Shown: positions 26,664 to 36,286 of the stretch, piece after piece | Numbering within the stretch: position 1 is the first letter of the stretch | Layout: each line of letters opens with the position of its first letter | Source: Sphingobacteriales bacterium | GTDB taxonomy: Bacteria > Bacteroidota > Bacteroidia > Chitinophagales > LD1 | Reading direction: 5' to 3' | Assembly (NCBI GenBank): GCA_018262795.1 | Contig: JADFDM010000003.1 | Span: 186,001 to 250,000, forward strand | Length of the DNA: 64,000 nucleotides | The notes under the pieces: generated by a model | Databases searched by the model: none | The model's input: only the letters and a program-made list of their open reading frames with translations | Told to the model about the DNA's origin: nothing | Translations under genes and position numbers: made by a program

Positions 26664-27980
26664 ATGCGGCTCAATTTATTCTGGCAATACTCCTTTTATA
26701 TTACTGGTGCAGAAGCCTTGATCTTGCTATCCCTTTTCCTGTGGTGGCGCCTGAAAGGAGGAAATCCTTTGCACCTGTTTGGAGGCGCGGTACTTGGTTT
26801 TTTTGCCGTCATAGTAGGCGTTTTTGCGCTCAACGTTCCCATCACAGATGATAATTATGCCCTTCTCTGGTGGGCAGTTAACCATGTTCCTTCACATGAT
26901 TTTTCGGTCATAGCAAAAGGAGTGTTCGAGCCTTACAACGAGTGCCGTATTGTATTTGCCCGTCTCATTGCCTGTCTCGATTTATACATCACCGGGAGCC
27001 TTCATTTTAATCATCTGATGTATGTCGCCTCGATAGGACTTTTGATAATCGTTGGTTTATTTTTAAAGCAAACCAAAGGAAATTACCGCTTGAGCTTGGC
27101 TATTCTCTTTTTACTCTTTCAATTTCAGTATTATGACTCTATCTTTTGGGCCAACTCGGCCTTACAAAATATTTGGTCGGTAGCATTTGGGATGCTTTCC
27201 CTTCACTGGCTGGTTAAAGATGATCTCCGTCATTTCATTTTCGCCTTGATAGCCGCCTTGGCGGCCTCCTTTACTTATGGTAACGGTCTTTTTATTTGGC
27301 CGATTATTTTGGTGTATTATCTTTTCAAAAAGAACTACAAGTTTCTGGCAATTTCTCTGGTAATGTGCGTAGGAACAGTTGCCGGTTATTTCTACCACTT
27401 CACACCAATAATATCCGATGTGTCCATCTGGAAACGCCTGTGGTTAGCAATTCCATTTAGCTTGATTTTGTTGGGAGGATCCTTCCAGTTTTTATATCAA
27501 ATTTATCTTCCACTCTTAGTGGGTATCTTCATACTACTTAGTTTTTTTTGGATGATCCGAGTCGGCTATTACATTCGCCATCCTTTTGTTTTTGGGGTTT
27601 TAGCGTACCTGCTTTTATGTGCGTTTACCGCTGGGATATTTCGTGGAGGTCGTGGCGTTGCAGAAGGTTTATCTATTCGATATGGCATTTATGCCATCGC
27701 GGCTTTTATTTGTTGTGCTATTTTCTGGGGAAAAGAGTATTCAGCGAAAAGAAAAAACTGGCATTCGGCAATACTCTTATTTGCTATCTGCTATCATTTT
27801 GCAGCTAACTTTTTCTTTTTCCCCGAAGTGGTGCTGCGGAATGAAAAGTTGAAACGATATGTAAACAGTTTGCCCGATAAGAGTGCTGATTGGTACGTTT
27901 CGCCTGTGATTCCTTTTGAATCAAGAACAATTGTAAAAGAAGCTATCAGGGAAGGTTTGTACCGTCCTTCAGAATTTTGA
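26664..27980 (+). CDS. Multi-span membrane protein, GT-C glycosyltransferase-like
   Basis: 438 residues with about ten predicted membrane spans and acidic residues in the first periplasmic loop (PITDDNY), then a loop with FWANSALQNIW. This topology resembles GT-C lipid-linked sugar transferases and related uncharacterised Bacteroidota proteins. I cannot assign a substrate. It is divergent from comEC. Its 3' end overlaps by about 12 bases a minus-strand gene remnant. Confidence 0.75.
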   Translation: MRLNLFWQYSFYITGAEALILLSLFLWWRLKGGNPLHLFGGAVLGFFAVIVGVFALNVPITDDNYALLWWAVNHVPSHDFSVIAKGVFEPYNECRIVFARLIACLDLYITGSLHFNHLMYVASIGLLIIVGLFLKQTKGNYRLSLAILFLLFQFQYYDSIFWANSALQNIWSVAFGMLSLHWLVKDDLRHFIFALIAALAASFTYGNGLFIWPIILVYYLFKKNYKFLAISLVMCVGTVAGYFYHFTPIISDVSIWKRLWLAIPFSLILLGGSFQFLYQIYLPLLVGIFILLSFFWMIRVGYYIRHPFVFGVLAYLLLCAFTAGIFRGGRGVAEGLSIRYGIYAIAAFICCAIFWGKEYSAKRKNWHSAILLFAICYHFAANFFFFPEVVLRNEKLKRYVNSLPDKSADWYVSPVIPFESRTIVKEAIREGLYRPSEF

Positions 27981-28181
27981 AAACCTCTCTAAGGCAAATT
28001 CCCCTTCTTCTACTTTTAGTCGGGTCTGAGGATCCCCTGAAAACTCAATGCTGTTTACCCATCCACTCCAACGCAATTTATTCTCTCGCTCTAAATTGTC
28101 GAGATTGATTCCGCTGGATATTCTTAGCCTTTGGTACAAAAAGAGAACATCGGGACTAAAGTTGCGGCTACTCTGATCGCT
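27969..28181 (-). pseudogene. 3' fragment of an unidentified gene
   Basis: A minus-strand frame of 70 codons runs from a TGA at 28182-28184 to a TGA at 27969-27971. It has protein-like composition (PDVLFLYQRLRISSG, RWSGWVNSIEFSGDPQT, ending EFALERFSKF) but no usable start codon near its beginning. It reads like the C-terminus of a once longer protein. I do not recognise the family. The sequence upstream is repetitive. It could instead be a chance frame. Confidence 0.4.
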
Positions 28182-28345
28182 TCACGGCTTACGCGCCTTA
28201 TTTTTTGAAAGGTTCGCTTTAATGTTTGGTTGTCATCATCGCCCCTAAAGACGAAAAAAGTAAATGACGGAGTAAACGAGAAAATGTTTGTAGAAATATG
28301 GTTTTAAAAAAGAGGCTATCTTTCCCTCTAACCACTCGCCATCAC
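28182..28345. other. Gene-free stretch upstream of the peroxiredoxin
   Basis: No gene, RNA or strong repeat is visible. The bases around 28150-28200 (GC-rich, reading through several frames as Arg/Ala-rich peptide) look like an interspersed intergenic repeat. Confidence 0.35.
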
Positions 28346-28386
28346 CGAGTTTTAGGAGAGAAACTCGCATTTAGCAGCTATATTTG
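28346..28386 (+). promoter_or_regulatory. Promoter and upstream dyad for the peroxiredoxin
   Basis: TATATTTG at 28379-28386 is an exact TAnnTTTG -7 box, 40 bases before the ATG. A dyad CGAGTTT-N8-AAACTCG (28346-28367) lies where the -33 element would be and could be an operator for a redox or stress regulator; that reading is inference. Confidence 0.5.
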
Positions 28387-28426
28387 CGGTTCGGAAAAAT
28401 TTTCTAATCATAAAATCAATAATCAA

Positions 28427-29059
28427 ATGGCAGTTTTAGTAGGAAAAAAAGCCCCCTCGTTTAAGGCGCAGGCGGTAATTAATGGAGAAGAAATTGTAGA
28501 AGACTTCTCCTTAGACCAATTTATTGGGAAGAAATATGTGATCTTCTTTTTTTACCCGAAGGATTTCACTTTTGTATGCCCTACAGAGTTACACGCATTC
28601 CAAGAAAAGTTGGCGGAGTTTGAAAGTCGTGGATGCGCAATTGTAGCTTGCTCTACCGATACCGAACAAAGCCACTGGGGCTGGTTGCAACTCGACAAAA
28701 AGCAAGGTGGCATAAAGGGAATCACTTACCCGATTGTAGCCGACACCAGCAAAACCATTTCAGCCAACTATGATGTGCTTAATGGAGAATATTTTTTTGA
28801 TGACAACAATCAAATGCAAGCCACAGCGGAATTGATTGCTTACCGCGGTCTATTCCTTATTGACAAGCAAGGAGTTGTTCAACATCAGTTAGTCAACAAT
28901 CTGCCACTCGGAAGAAATGTAGAGGAAGCATTGCGCATCTTGGATGCAGTCATTTTTACGGAAGAGAAAGGCGAAGTTTGTCCGGCAAATTGGAGTGCCG
29001 GAAAGGACGGTATGAAAGCCGATCATAAAGGGGTTGCCAGTTATCTTGGAAATCATTAG
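28427..29059 (+). CDS. Typical 2-Cys peroxiredoxin (AhpC/Prx1 type)
   Basis: 210 residues from the ATG at 28427, which begins the conserved MAVLVGKKAPSF. An in-frame start farther upstream would add about 40 residues of non-conserved sequence across the promoter. The peroxidatic Cys51 is in FTFVCPTELHAF and the resolving Cys185 in GEVCPANW. The enzyme reduces peroxides using an electron donor such as thioredoxin. Monocistronic, with an exact -7 box upstream and a terminator downstream. Confidence 0.95.
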   Translation: MAVLVGKKAPSFKAQAVINGEEIVEDFSLDQFIGKKYVIFFFYPKDFTFVCPTELHAFQEKLAEFESRGCAIVACSTDTEQSHWGWLQLDKKQGGIKGITYPIVADTSKTISANYDVLNGEYFFDDNNQMQATAELIAYRGLFLIDKQGVVQHQLVNNLPLGRNVEEALRILDAVIFTEEKGEVCPANWSAGKDGMKADHKGVASYLGNH

Positions 29060-29078
29060 TCTGTCAATTGTATTATTT

Positions 29079-29109
29079 AAGAGCTACCCTTCTGGGTGGC
29101 TCTTTTTGT
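29079..29109 (+). terminator. Rho-independent terminator after the peroxiredoxin
   Basis: An 11-bp stem AAGAGCTACCC / GGGTGGCTCTT (one T-G wobble) with a 4-nt loop is followed by TTTGTTTT. It also ends almost at the priA stop and could act on both strands. Confidence 0.85.
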
Positions 29110-29110
29110 T

Positions 29111-31561
29111 TTAGGGATCTACATTCACACTCACACTTACTGATTTCAGCTCCGGCAGACTTTTCATTTTGTCAAGAACTTGCTGTAGCCCCTGTTTCAT
29201 TGCGCTGAGATCCTTACTTTGCTTACTGCTTTTTATCAGTATTTCGCGGAGGTATTGGTTATTTATTTTCGACACAAATGGAATAGCGGGACCCAATACC
29301 AAGCCTTTGTTGAGTTTGCGTGTTTCATTGACCAAGTAAAGTGCCGCTTGCTCCACTGTTTGTATTTTTTTGTGTTGCAATTTTATTTCCATCATTCGTG
29401 AAAAAGGGGGATAGTGAAACTGCCTGCGTTGAATCAGCTCCCGCTCGTACATGGCTTTGTAATCGTAGTGCAAGGCATTTTGAATAATAGGATGAAGTGG
29501 ATCAGAGGTCTGGATAATTACCGTTCCTTTTTTATTTTTTCTTCCCGCCCGCCCGGCCACCTGCATAATCAATTGAAAAGCCCTTTCGTGTGAACGATAG
29601 CCCGGATGGTGAATCAATTGATCGGCATTGATAATGCCTACAAGGCTCACATGATCAAAGTCTAAGCCCTTAGTAACCATCTGCGTGCCTACCAAAATAT
29701 CTGTCTCTCGATTTTCAAATTTTGCAATCACCTCTGTGTGGCCGTGTTTAGTTTTGACGGCATCATAGTCCAAACGACTCACTCTTGCTGCAGGAAAAAA
29801 TTCGGCCATCTCATCTTCAATTTTCTCCGTTCCCATACCCACAATATCTAAATCAATAGCGCCACAACTCTTGCATTTGGTGGTTACCTTTTCATAATAT
29901 CCGCAGTAGTGGCACACCAATTCGTGCCTAAATTTGTGGAAGGTGAGGCTGACATCACAGTTTTTGCATTTGTACACATAACCACAAGTTTTACATACCT
30001 GATAATTGGCAAATCCCCTGCGATTTAAGAATAGAATTACTTGTTCTTTATTCTTTAGGGCGGTACCTATTTCTTCCGTGAGCAGTGGAGTAAAACTACC
30101 GCGCATTCGTTTCCATTTGGTTTCCTCCTTAATATTAGCCACCTCTAATTCGGGCATTTCTATGTTGCCGTACCGCTTCTCTAAACGCACCAAACCGAAT
30201 TTTCCGTGGTCGCAATTGTAGAGCGTTTCTACCGCTGGTGTGGCGGTGCCGAGAATCACTTTTGCGCTAAATATATGTGCCAACATGATGCCCGCATCGC
30301 GTGCCTGATAACGAGGAGCGGGGCTTATCTGTTTTAGGGAAGTATCATGCTCTTCATCCACTATCACTAAACCCAAATCGGCAAAAGGAAGAAAGAGTGC
30401 CGAGCGAGCACCGATCACAATTTTGTATTCGTGACGCAGCACCTTGTTCCATATTTCTACTCGTTCGTTGTGGTTGAATTTAGAATGATAAATCCCTACT
30501 TCTTTGCCAAACACTTTTCTAACACGATTGATGATTTGTGCAGTGAGAGCGATTTCAGGCAGCAGGTACAACACTTGTTTCTCTTCAGCTATTACCTGTT
30601 TTATCTTTTCTATATACACGTTGGTTTTACCGCTGCCGGTCACTCCGTATAATAAAACTGTATGGTGTGTTTCAAATTGAGTGTTGAGGGAGTGCAGCGC
30701 CTCCTTTTGTTCTGCACTTAAAGCAGTATCGGCTATTTCTTGTGTTTGCAAATTGCCAAGACGTGACACTTCCATTTTAAACTCGTGAAATACTCCGCGC
30801 TTTACCAAAGCTGAAAGTACAGCTGCTGAACTTTTTGAGCGTTGCAACAACTCCTTCTTTCGAATAAATTTTGTTTGATGATGCAGTTGTGTAAAGGCTA
30901 ACAGTAGCTCTACTTGTTTAGGTGCGCGGCTTAGTTCATCATACAACTTTTCTAATTCATCTTCCCCTGAATATTTCTCATTTAGTTTGATGTACGATTC
31001 GGTGCGCGGCTTATAGCGCTCTACCAGTTCCTCTGATGAAATGGCAATGCCGAGATTGAAAAGTGTTTTCAGCACCGGATACACATTCCGCTTTTTGAGC
31101 AAGTCCTGCACCTGCGGCACTTTCAGTTCTGTTTGCGCGCGCAGTGCTTGCACTACGGCAAACTCTTCCTCCGTCAAAGAATCATATTCGCCCTCGTAGC
31201 TCTCGTTAAAGCGGATTTTTGTTTCGCTTGAAATCTTTAGCCCGGCCGGCAAGGCAGCATTCATCACTTCTCCTTCGGTGCACATATAATACTCACTCAC
31301 CCATTGCCAAAACCGTAATTGCGTTTCGGTCACAATAGCATCCTCCTCTGCCAACCCTTCTATTCCTTTAGCATCCACCGGAGGTTGTTGATGGTGTACT
31401 CTTTTGATAATGGCGCTGTAGTAGCGGTTCTTACCAAACTGCACAATAGTGCGCTGTCCGATTTTTATAAAAGGGACCAGCTCCACCGGCACCGCATAAG
31501 TATATGCTTGCGGCAGTGCCAGCGGCAATATCACATCCACGTATGTTACTTGCGAACTCAC
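29111..31561 (-). CDS. priA: Primosomal replication protein N' (PriA helicase)
   Basis: 816 residues. The N-terminal DNA-binding domain (YVDVILPLALPQAYTY) is followed by a helicase core with GVTGSGKTNVY (Walker A) and DEEH. A zinc-binding cysteine array follows (CKTCGYVYKCKNC---CHYCGYYE--KCKSCG), then motif VI with QVAGRAGR. It reloads the replisome at stalled forks. The start is GTG (31559-31561); no in-frame ATG sits near it. Confidence 0.96.
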   Translation of the reverse strand: MSSQVTYVDVILPLALPQAYTYAVPVELVPFIKIGQRTIVQFGKNRYYSAIIKRVHHQQPPVDAKGIEGLAEEDAIVTETQLRFWQWVSEYYMCTEGEVMNAALPAGLKISSETKIRFNESYEGEYDSLTEEEFAVVQALRAQTELKVPQVQDLLKKRNVYPVLKTLFNLGIAISSEELVERYKPRTESYIKLNEKYSGEDELEKLYDELSRAPKQVELLLAFTQLHHQTKFIRKKELLQRSKSSAAVLSALVKRGVFHEFKMEVSRLGNLQTQEIADTALSAEQKEALHSLNTQFETHHTVLLYGVTGSGKTNVYIEKIKQVIAEEKQVLYLLPEIALTAQIINRVRKVFGKEVGIYHSKFNHNERVEIWNKVLRHEYKIVIGARSALFLPFADLGLVIVDEEHDTSLKQISPAPRYQARDAGIMLAHIFSAKVILGTATPAVETLYNCDHGKFGLVRLEKRYGNIEMPELEVANIKEETKWKRMRGSFTPLLTEEIGTALKNKEQVILFLNRRGFANYQVCKTCGYVYKCKNCDVSLTFHKFRHELVCHYCGYYEKVTTKCKSCGAIDLDIVGMGTEKIEDEMAEFFPAARVSRLDYDAVKTKHGHTEVIAKFENRETDILVGTQMVTKGLDFDHVSLVGIINADQLIHHPGYRSHERAFQLIMQVAGRAGRKNKKGTVIIQTSDPLHPIIQNALHYDYKAMYERELIQRRQFHYPPFSRMMEIKLQHKKIQTVEQAALYLVNETRKLNKGLVLGPAIPFVSKINNQYLREILIKSSKQSKDLSAMKQGLQQVLDKMKSLPELKSVSVSVNVDP

Positions 31562-31784
31562 GTGGTGAAAATAGGAAAGGAGGAAAGAAGTTCCATGTTT
31601 TAAAACAGAGCGACAAAGGGAGAAAAAAGCCGCAACAGAATTGTTGAAGCGCTTTAATAAGGCGGAGGAAATTCTGTTAAAACCTGTGAGAGAATAGTAG
31701 TATAGAGAGGGGTTTTTACAGCTTAGCCGTAACTTGTGATCGCAAAAAGTGCATTTATTCCTTCACCTATAAAATCTATACATT

Positions 31785-32273
31785 ATGAAATCAGTTGTTG
31801 GTGTTTACGAATCACACGAAAAGGCTGTGCAGGCAATTAAAGCTTTGAAAGAGGCGGGCTTTCCCACCAAAAAAATATCGCTGCTCAGCAAGGCAGATAT
31901 AATCAATAACCACATTCGGGTAAAAGCAGATCACAAAGCTGAAAAAGCGGAAGTCAGTCTCGGTTTGGCGGGAGGTATCACTATTGGAATTTTGACCGGT
32001 ATTGGCGTGTTTGCTATTCCCGGGTTGGGGTTTCTGTTTGGTGCGGGTGCTATAGTGGGTGCTTTTGCCGGTTTCGATATGGGGATTATAGGGGGTGGCA
32101 TTGTAGCCATTCTTACCGGAATTGGTATTAGTGAAACTATCGCTAAGAAATACGAGAAGCACTTAAACGAAGGCAAGTTTTTAGTGTTTGCACAGGGAGG
32201 CGAGCAGGAGGTAGAGAAGGCCCAGCAAGTATTGCACACAAACGGGATGCACATGGAGCTTGATTTTAATTAA
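31785..32273 (+). CDS. General-stress-like protein with glycine-rich hydrophobic core
   Basis: 162 residues. An N-terminal domain (KSVVGVYESHEKAVQAIKALKEAGF, a ferredoxin-like fold also seen in YflT/general stress protein 17M) is followed by a glycine-zipper-like membrane segment (GLAGGITIGILTGIGVF, then IIGGGIVAILTGIGIS). A return to the first fold (KFLVFAQGGEQEVEKAQQVL) closes the chain. Function unknown; a stress or membrane-associated role is inferred. Divergent from priA. Confidence 0.8.
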   Translation: MKSVVGVYESHEKAVQAIKALKEAGFPTKKISLLSKADIINNHIRVKADHKAEKAEVSLGLAGGITIGILTGIGVFAIPGLGFLFGAGAIVGAFAGFDMGIIGGGIVAILTGIGISETIAKKYEKHLNEGKFLVFAQGGEQEVEKAQQVLHTNGMHMELDFN

Positions 32274-32369
32274 GCACTCTGTTGGCGAGCTTTTATCTAC
32301 TCGTCTTGTTTATTCCGGTTTTCAATAGCAGAAAATTTATTTTCGGACTTTGCTATTTCATTTATCGCT

Positions 32370-33080
32370 ATGCCGAAAATCCAGCTAGACATAATTTTTG
32401 AAGACAACCATCTTCTTGTAGTTAATAAACAAGCGGGGGTTTTGGTGCAGCCTGATAAAAGCGGGGATACTGCTTTGGAGGAGATAATGAAAGAATACCT
32501 CAAAGAAAAATTTCATAAACCGGGCGAAGTGTATTTGGGAGTGTGCCACCGCATTGACCGGCCCGTGAGCGGTATCGTAGTAATGACTCGCACTTCAAAA
32601 GCACTGGCTCGTATGAATGAGTTGTTTAAATCTCGGGAGGTTAAAAAAACTTATTGGGCAGTAGTACAAAACGAGCCACCGGCTAAAGAAGGTCACTTGG
32701 TTCAATGGCTGAAGAAAGATGAGAAGCGGAATATTTCGCGACTATGGGATAAGGAAGTGCCGGGAAGCCAGCGCTGTGAGCTTACTTATAAATGGATCAA
32801 CAGCAGTGAGCGCTATCATTTGCTGGAAGTAAATCCCTTAACCGGCCGTCACCACCAGATACGAGTTCAACTTTCAAAAATGGGTTGCCCTATCAAAGGC
32901 GATGTGAAATATGGTGCTAAACGAACCAACCCCGATGGTAGTATTCACCTGCATGCACGACAAATTGAGTTTATCCATCCCGTAAAAAAAGATCTATTAG
33001 TCTTGACGGCTCCCGTGCCTAATGAGGTGGTGTGGAAGGCGATATCAGCTACGGCAGAGAACGACAAAAGCAATAGTTGA
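32370..33080 (+). CDS. RluA-family pseudouridine synthase
   Basis: 236 residues. The fold starts IIFEDNHLLVVNKQAGVLVQPD and the catalytic Asp is in CHRIDRPVSGIVV (HRxDxxxSG). TGRHHQIRVQLS marks the second conserved motif. There is no N-terminal S4 domain, so it is of the short RluA/TruC-like type. It isomerises uridines in rRNA or tRNA; the exact site cannot be inferred. Confidence 0.93.
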   Translation: MPKIQLDIIFEDNHLLVVNKQAGVLVQPDKSGDTALEEIMKEYLKEKFHKPGEVYLGVCHRIDRPVSGIVVMTRTSKALARMNELFKSREVKKTYWAVVQNEPPAKEGHLVQWLKKDEKRNISRLWDKEVPGSQRCELTYKWINSSERYHLLEVNPLTGRHHQIRVQLSKMGCPIKGDVKYGAKRTNPDGSIHLHARQIEFIHPVKKDLLVLTAPVPNEVVWKAISATAENDKSNS

Positions 33081-33185
33081 TGAATATTCTCTTTAGCAAA
33101 AAGAGAAGTGTTTTAAGAGGCTGAATCAGAGAGGAAATATAAAATGAACCTACATTTTTTACCTTAGTGATTCACTGGAACACAA

Positions 33186-34724
33186 ATGCTGGTAAAAACT
33201 TTTGGAAGTGCGGTTTATGGAGTAGATGCGGCTACTATTACGGTAGAGGTGAGTGTAATGAGCGGCCAGCATTACTTTATGGTGGGCTTGCCCGATAATG
33301 CCGTAAAAGAATCGTGGCACCGAATAGAAACAGCTCTTCGCCACAACGGTTTTGAATGGCCCCGCCAAAAAATCGTTATCAATCTTTCGCCTGCCGACAT
33401 TCGCAAAGAGGGAACCGCTTATGATTTAACCATGGCAGTGGGGGTGCTCACCGCATCGCAACAATTAGAAACGGAGTTACTCGATCAGTATATTATCATG
33501 GGTGAACTTTCTTTAGATGGCACTATTCTTCCTATCAGAGGGGCTTTGCCTATTGCCATACAGGCGCGAAAGGAAAAGTTTAAAGGCATCATTCTTCCAA
33601 AGCAGAATGCTCGCGAAGCGGCTATTGTGAATCAGTTAGAAGTGATAGGGGTAGAAAACTTAGTTGAGTTAGTAGAGTTTTTGGAAGGGAGGAAGAAAAT
33701 TGAACCGACAGTGATAGATACTCGTGCTGAGTTTTCTGAAAATTTTTTGAGAGGAGAATATGATTTCTCAGATGTAAAGGGACAGGAGAATATTAAGCGC
33801 GCCTTGGAAATTGCAGCAGCGGGAGGGCATAATGTGATTTTGATTGGTCCACCGGGAGCCGGAAAAACCATGTTGGCGAAAAGAATGCCCAACATACTGC
33901 CGCCACTTACTTTACAGGAAGCCTTAGAGACCACCAAAATTCATTCCGTGGCCGGAAAGTTGGGGAAGAACTCTTCTTTAATTTATCAACGGCCTTTTCG
34001 TTCGCCTCACCACACCATCAGCGATGTGGCATTGGTAGGCGGTGGAAGCAATCCGCAGCCGGGAGAAATTTCATTAGCCCATAACGGAGTATTGTTTCTG
34101 GATGAATTGCCCGAGTTCAAGCGAACCGTGTTGGAAGTCATGCGCCAGCCGATGGAAGAGCGAAGGGTAACTATCTCTCGCTCTAAACTTTCGGTGACTT
34201 ACCCTGCCTCGTTTATGTTGGTAGCCAGCATGAATCCCTGTCCTTGTGGTTATTTTAATCATCCTACCAAGGAGTGTGTATGCGCTCCGGGTGTAGTGCA
34301 GAAGTACCTCAATAAAGTTTCGGGCCCTTTGATGGATCGCATTGACTTGCACGTAGAGGTGACTCCGGTTTCGTTTAATGAATTGTCGGGCGAAAGAAGA
34401 ACCGATAACAGCGAAGTGATCAGAGAAAGAGTACTGAAGGCACGTGAGATTCAGGCTGCTCGCTTTGAGGGCAAGTCCAACTTATATTGCAATGCCCAAA
34501 TGGAAGCGCCCATGGTGCAGGAAATTTGCCGGATAAATGATGCCGGAAAAACTCTGCTGAGTCGCGCCATGCAAAAACTAAATCTTTCTGCCAGAGCTTA
34601 CGACCGCATTATCAAAGTAGCCCGCACCATAGCCGACCTTGCCGGTACGGAAGAAATTAAAACGGAGCACTTAGCGGAAGCTATTCAGTTTAGAAGTTTG
34701 GATAGGGAAGATTGGGGAGCGTGA
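33186..34724 (+). CDS. YifB/ComM family Mg-chelatase-like AAA+ ATPase
   Basis: 512 residues. A Lon-protease-like N-domain (1-165) is followed by AAA+ with GPPGAGKTMLAKRMPNILPPL and a C-terminal Mg_chelatase_C domain (RAYDRIIKVARTIADL). A cysteine cluster (NPCPCGY--H----CVCAPG) sits between. In naturally competent bacteria the homologue ComM promotes branch migration during DNA integration, so it may act with ComEC encoded 7 kb away; that link is inference. Confidence 0.95.
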   Translation: MLVKTFGSAVYGVDAATITVEVSVMSGQHYFMVGLPDNAVKESWHRIETALRHNGFEWPRQKIVINLSPADIRKEGTAYDLTMAVGVLTASQQLETELLDQYIIMGELSLDGTILPIRGALPIAIQARKEKFKGIILPKQNAREAAIVNQLEVIGVENLVELVEFLEGRKKIEPTVIDTRAEFSENFLRGEYDFSDVKGQENIKRALEIAAAGGHNVILIGPPGAGKTMLAKRMPNILPPLTLQEALETTKIHSVAGKLGKNSSLIYQRPFRSPHHTISDVALVGGGSNPQPGEISLAHNGVLFLDELPEFKRTVLEVMRQPMEERRVTISRSKLSVTYPASFMLVASMNPCPCGYFNHPTKECVCAPGVVQKYLNKVSGPLMDRIDLHVEVTPVSFNELSGERRTDNSEVIRERVLKAREIQAARFEGKSNLYCNAQMEAPMVQEICRINDAGKTLLSRAMQKLNLSARAYDRIIKVARTIADLAGTEEIKTEHLAEAIQFRSLDREDWGA

Positions 34725-34859
34725 TGTAACCCCTATCTAAGCCGTTCGCTTGTGGGCGACCAATTTTAATTTAATTAGTGCGCCCCCTCCCACTAACTCT
34801 TCTTCCCAATTAAACTTTTAACAAGTGCCTTTGTCTATTTTTACAACAACCACTTCCCT

Positions 34860-35420
34860 ATGACTGACAGTGAGCTATTGGACATGTTCCACTCCGGCTC
34901 TCGCGAGAGAGCCTTTACCCTGCTGGTGCAGAAATACCAGGAACGGGTCTATTACCACATCCGCAGAATGGTGAAAGACCATGACGATACGGATGATGTG
35001 ATGCAAAACACTTTTATGAAAGTATGGCGCGGGCTTGAAAACTTCAGAGCCGATGCGCAGTTGTTTACATGGATGTATCGCATAGCTACCAACGAAACGC
35101 TCACCTTTTTAAACCAGAGGAACAGAAAGGCTACCGTTGCTTTTGAGAATAATGATGCCGAGGATGAAGAGGGCTACGCCCCGGCCAATTACATAAAAGG
35201 CGACAGCCATCAGGTAGATGCGGAGGATATTCAAGCGCGATTGCAAAGAGCCATTGAATCGCTGCCCGAAAAACAGAAAATCGTTTTTAACCTGCGCTAT
35301 TACGATGAGATGCCTTACGAGCAAATGAGCGAAGTGCTCGACACCAGCGTGGGCGCGCTCAAAGCCAGTTATCATCACGCGGCACGAAAGGTTGAAAGTT
35401 TTTTATTGGGGGAGCATTAA
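34860..35420 (+). CDS. ECF-type RNA polymerase sigma factor
   Basis: 186 residues. Region 2 is at about 15-75 (LVQKYQERVYYHIRRMVKDHDDTDDVMQNTF) and region 4 at about 133-180 (LPEKQKIVFNLRYYDEMPYEQMSEVL, with the helix-turn-helix VGALKASYHHA). Such sigma factors redirect RNA polymerase in response to envelope signals. The next gene, 34 bases downstream, encodes a membrane protein likely to be its anti-sigma factor. Confidence 0.93.
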   Translation: MTDSELLDMFHSGSRERAFTLLVQKYQERVYYHIRRMVKDHDDTDDVMQNTFMKVWRGLENFRADAQLFTWMYRIATNETLTFLNQRNRKATVAFENNDAEDEEGYAPANYIKGDSHQVDAEDIQARLQRAIESLPEKQKIVFNLRYYDEMPYEQMSEVLDTSVGALKASYHHAARKVESFLLGEH

Positions 35421-35454
35421 ACCTGCCCGAAAACGAAAAGTCATAAAACGCGAA

Positions 35455-36249
35455 ATGAAAACCAGTGATGACATATTGAAAGAGTTGAAGGAGATAGCTC
35501 CGGAGTTGGCAAAGTTGCACAAAGTGAATCCTTATAAGCTGCCCGAAAACTATTTTCTGAATTTCAGCCATCATCTCTTGCAAAAAGTGAAATTGGCTGA
35601 AGAGCAGGAAGAATTGAAAGCAGTAGCACCCGCATTATCCAAATTAAAAAAACAAACAGAGGCCGCTCTTCCGGCAGGATATTTCAGCCACTTCTCCTCA
35701 CGAATTTTAGCGCAAATACAACAGCACGAATCTGCAGCCGAATTAAAGGAAATAGCACCTGTGCTCAGCAGTTTGCAAAAGGTAAATGCCTACCATGCCC
35801 CCGATGGCTATTTCAACACCTTCTCCTCCCAACTATTAAAACAAACGCTGGCGCAGAACACGGCTTCTAAAAGTGCTTTCCCCGCTTGGTTCGAAAGCAT
35901 AAACGCGAAGTTGGACCAAGTGATAGATGCCATTTTTAAACCGCGCTATACTTTTGCCTTTGCCGGAAGCGCAGCGGCCATGATCATGATGTGGATCTTA
36001 TTTATTCAGGTAGAGCCGGTGGCTCAGTGCCCCAAAGACGACCTGCTGTGCCAGTTAGACAAAGTGAGCGATGCCGACTTGGATGCCTACTTTAATTCTC
36101 ACCCCGATGAGTTTAATAAAAGTGTGTTGGATGTATCTACCGACAATAGCAAACTGAAAAGCAGAAACAGCAGTGGCGATTTGAGTTTAGATCAATATCT
36201 GCGCAACAATATTTCTGATGAAGAATTGAACAATGCCCTCTACAACTAA
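35455..36249 (+). CDS. Membrane protein with three cytoplasmic repeats, probable anti-sigma factor
   Basis: 264 residues from the ATG at 35455; an upstream TTG overlaps the sigma gene and is less likely. Residues 1-140 hold three copies of a segment of roughly 45-50 residues with the pattern LK-[IV]AP-L--L-K, then P-[NG]YF--F---[LI]L. One membrane span (about residues 162-182) follows, then an acidic, Asp/Ser-rich outer part. The order cytosol-membrane-periplasm and the position after an ECF sigma gene suggest an anti-sigma factor, although I see no classic zinc anti-sigma motif. Confidence 0.75.
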   Translation: MKTSDDILKELKEIAPELAKLHKVNPYKLPENYFLNFSHHLLQKVKLAEEQEELKAVAPALSKLKKQTEAALPAGYFSHFSSRILAQIQQHESAAELKEIAPVLSSLQKVNAYHAPDGYFNTFSSQLLKQTLAQNTASKSAFPAWFESINAKLDQVIDAIFKPRYTFAFAGSAAAMIMMWILFIQVEPVAQCPKDDLLCQLDKVSDADLDAYFNSHPDEFNKSVLDVSTDNSKLKSRNSSGDLSLDQYLRNNISDEELNNALYN

Positions 36250-36286
36250 AGAGTAAATAATTTTTTCAACACAAAATAGAATCAAA

